Source: Methanobrevibacter sp. (lineage in GTDB: Archaea > Methanobacteriota > Methanobacteria > Methanobacteriales > Methanobacteriaceae). Taken from it: a DNA stretch of 8,615 nucleotides. The notes below the pieces were generated by a model. The model ran no database searches. It was given only the letters and a program-made list of their open reading frames with translations, and was not told where the DNA came from. Below, one piece after another: positions 6,864 to 8,615 of the stretch. Each line of letters opens with the position of its first letter. Position 1 is the stretch's first letter. Location of the stretch: positions 1 to 8,615 of the forward strand of contig JAUNXD010000016.1 in assembly GCA_030539985.1 (NCBI GenBank), written 5' to 3'. Position numbers and translations under genes: made by a program.

Positions 6864-8615
6864 ACTTAAACACTAAATCAACAATATCCTTTCCGGAACT
6901 GCCTTTGCATAAACTGCAGAACCTTTCATAAAACTCATCATACTTTTCACTGTATTCACTTTCAACATCAGCGATATTTTTAATTGCATCTATCAATTCA
7001 TCATTGTCCTTTATGAGCGGTCCGGGAAGTTCCTTTTTCATATTCAAATACAATCCCCTCACATTACTGACATAATGTTCCAAATCAGGAACAAAGAATA
7101 AAATCGGTTTTCTTGAATGTGCATAATCAAAGAAAACGGAGGAATAATCTGTTATGAGGATATCTGCTGTGACATACAGCTGCTGGATGTCATCCCATCC
7201 GGACACATCAACTGCAAAATCCTTCAATTCACCATCAATTTCAAGATTCTCGGACACTAAATGATGCATCTTCAAAAGAATGACATATTCATCACCAAAT
7301 TGCTCATATAATCTTTTCAAATCAATTTCCAGGTTGAAATAATGCTCCCAGCTTTCATTTTGCTCATCATCTTTCCATGTTGGAGCATAAAGTATAATCT
7401 TCTTGTCACCATCAATGCCGAATTCGGATTTTATATTGGAGATCATTTCGGCATTGTCCCTGAAGAATATGTCGTTTATAGGATATCCCATCTCCAGAAC
7501 CTCTTTTTCGAACTTGAAAGCCCTTTTGAAAATCTCTGAAGAGTACTCGTTTGATGAAATCAGATAATCCCAATTTCTGGATTCCTTATAGAAGTTTTTC
7601 CGGGCCTCGACTTCAGGACCTGGAATGGTAATGTCATAACCCAGTTTCTTAAGGGGAGTGCCGTGCCATGTCTGCAGATAAACATTGCCCCTGCGTTTTT
7701 TATGAATCGGGAACAGGATGTTGTTGACCCAATATTTTGCACGGGCCAGATACCTGTAGTAATCGCCCGCTTCATATCTGTCTACAATTATCGGATTTCC
7801 AGGAATTATATCCTTGTTTTCACCGGAATATGCCCAAACGAATGTGTATTCCTTATCCATTCCCATCTCAAGCATTGCCTCATAGATATATTTTGGATTT
7901 CCGCTGTATGACTTTCCAAAGAAGCTTTCAAAGAATACCATTTTACTGTCCAAATCATATTCTGCAGCGGTTTCATCATATATGGTTTTTCCTTTGGTGA
8001 CTTCAAATGATTTATTCCATGAAGTCTCTGTTGTAATCCATAATGCAAGGGAATGATTATTTTCAGTTGCATAATAAGAATAAATATTGTCTTTATAATC
8101 AATTTTAACCAAAAAGCGGTTTTCTTTTCTCTCATAACTTGTGAAATTGCTCAAATCAATTACATTTTGATAATAAATGCCGTCACAGTAAACTCTCAGG
8201 AAAAAGTCAAGCCTTAAATTGACGATTTTCTCACCGGAGTATATTTCACTTACACTGCCTTCAAAAGCATATTTGCCTTCAGATTGGCTGAATGTTAAAT
8301 CAAAGATATTGTCTGCATTGTTTTCACGATTCTTGGCTATCAATTCAATCTTATCAACATTGGTGATTTCACTGTCAAGAATTTCAAGTTCTCCTTTAAT
8401 CTGCAGTTCGCCATTTCGGGCATTTAAATCGGAAATGTTGCAGTCAAAAAACCTTTCCTCCTGTTTGAATGAAAGATTGTTCTTTCCGGTTGAAAATGCT
8501 TTCAGGACTCGGCTCTTGTTTTTGGAAACTGCCTTGAAAAACTGAAATTCACGATTGTACTTGATTCTTTTTTTATCGAAGTTAGCGCCAAATTTGGATT
8601 TGAAGTACAAGTCAA
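6862..8615 (-). CDS. CDP-glycerol glycerophosphotransferase (TagF/TarF-like), 5' end outside window
   Basis: Transfers glycerol phosphate from CDP-glycerol to an acceptor, building or capping a polyol-phosphate chain at the inner membrane face. Counting the TTG at 8608-8610 as residue 1 gives 582 residues. The C-terminal half is a classic TagF-type GT-B domain: FGKSYSGNPKYIYEAM (231-246), WHGTPLKKLG (315-324, likely catalytic H316), YAPTWKD (408-414), KMHH (447-450, second conserved His), ITDYSSVFFDY (486-496) binding the CDP-glycerol phosphates, and the late PGP (529-531). Residues 50-200 are beta-strand-rich and not recognisable to me, resembling a stretch of the long glycosyltransferase in this operon. 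The reading frame stays open to the window edge (GAC precedes the TTG) and no Shine-Dalgarno site can be seen, so the TTG is probably an internal Leu codon and a further N-terminal domain, often a GT2 domain in such proteins, may lie outside. It is the first visible gene of the operon. Confidence 0.93.
   Translation of the reverse strand, partial: DLYFKSKFGANFDKKRIKYNREFQFFKAVSKNKSRVLKAFSTGKNNLSFKQEERFFDCNISDLNARNGELQIKGELEILDSEITNVDKIELIAKNRENNADNIFDLTFSQSEGKYAFEGSVSEIYSGEKIVNLRLDFFLRVYCDGIYYQNVIDLSNFTSYERKENRFLVKIDYKDNIYSYYATENNHSLALWITTETSWNKSFEVTKGKTIYDETAAEYDLDSKMVFFESFFGKSYSGNPKYIYEAMLEMGMDKEYTFVWAYSGENKDIIPGNPIIVDRYEAGDYYRYLARAKYWVNNILFPIHKKRRGNVYLQTWHGTPLKKLGYDITIPGPEVEARKNFYKESRNWDYLISSNEYSSEIFKRAFKFEKEVLEMGYPINDIFFRDNAEMISNIKSEFGIDGDKKIILYAPTWKDDEQNESWEHYFNLEIDLKRLYEQFGDEYVILLKMHHLVSENLEIDGELKDFAVDVSGWDDIQQLYVTADILITDYSSVFFDYAHSRKPILFFVPDLEHYVSNVRGLYLNMKKELPGPLIKDNDELIDAIKNIADVESEYSEKYDEFYERFCSLCKGSSGKDIVDLVFK

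Noticed and set aside
7806..8135. Open frame of 109 codons on the minus strand
   Set aside because: It is an alternative frame inside the glycerophosphotransferase gene, with no family motif; the main frame explains this DNA.
1..8615. CRISPR array, tRNA or rRNA gene, insertion sequence or attachment site
   Set aside because: No regularly spaced repeats, RNA gene signatures, transposase or terminal inverted repeats were seen; nearly all bases are accounted for by the six genes.

Overview
The window is one tightly packed run of six genes, all read on the minus strand, for the cytoplasmic side of a cell-surface glycopolymer pathway. The AT-rich DNA, Shine-Dalgarno cores of the GGTG/AGGTGAT type, Asp- and Lys-rich proteins with Lys/Leu coiled-coil tails, and oligo-T tracts after the last gene all suit a low-GC methanogenic archaeon of the Methanobacteriales, most likely Methanobrevibacter. 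That assignment is an inference from style; no RNA or other marker gene is present. A low-GC Firmicute is the main alternative, because CDP-glycerol transferases and such glycosyltransferases are common there too.

In transcription order (right to left): a TagF/TarF-type CDP-glycerol glycerophosphotransferase whose 5' end lies beyond the window (6862-8615); an ATP-grasp ligase fused to a HAD-type phosphatase (5563-6849); a long family 2 glycosyltransferase with a C-terminal beta-rich extension (3746-5566); two shorter family 2 glycosyltransferases with Lys/Leu-rich coiled-coil tails (2593-3741 and 1467-2582); and a UDP-glucose 6-dehydrogenase (134-1456). Gaps are 12, -4, 4, 10 and 10 bases, so the genes are almost certainly cotranscribed from a promoter beyond position 8615. 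The last 133 bases are non-coding, very AT-rich, and hold an imperfect hairpin and oligo-T tracts that probably end the transcript.

Reading the genes together (inference): the dehydrogenase supplies UDP-glucuronate, the three glycosyltransferases build a repeat unit or decorate a polymer, the glycerophosphotransferase adds glycerol phosphate, and the ATP-grasp/HAD protein may make or attach a small substituent such as an amino acid. No membrane protein, flippase, ABC exporter, polymerase or CDP-glycerol synthase is seen, so export and precursor supply must be encoded elsewhere. If the host is an archaeon, this is a teichoic-acid-like pathway in a lineage whose known wall polymer is pseudomurein. 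The least explained gene is the ATP-grasp/HAD fusion.
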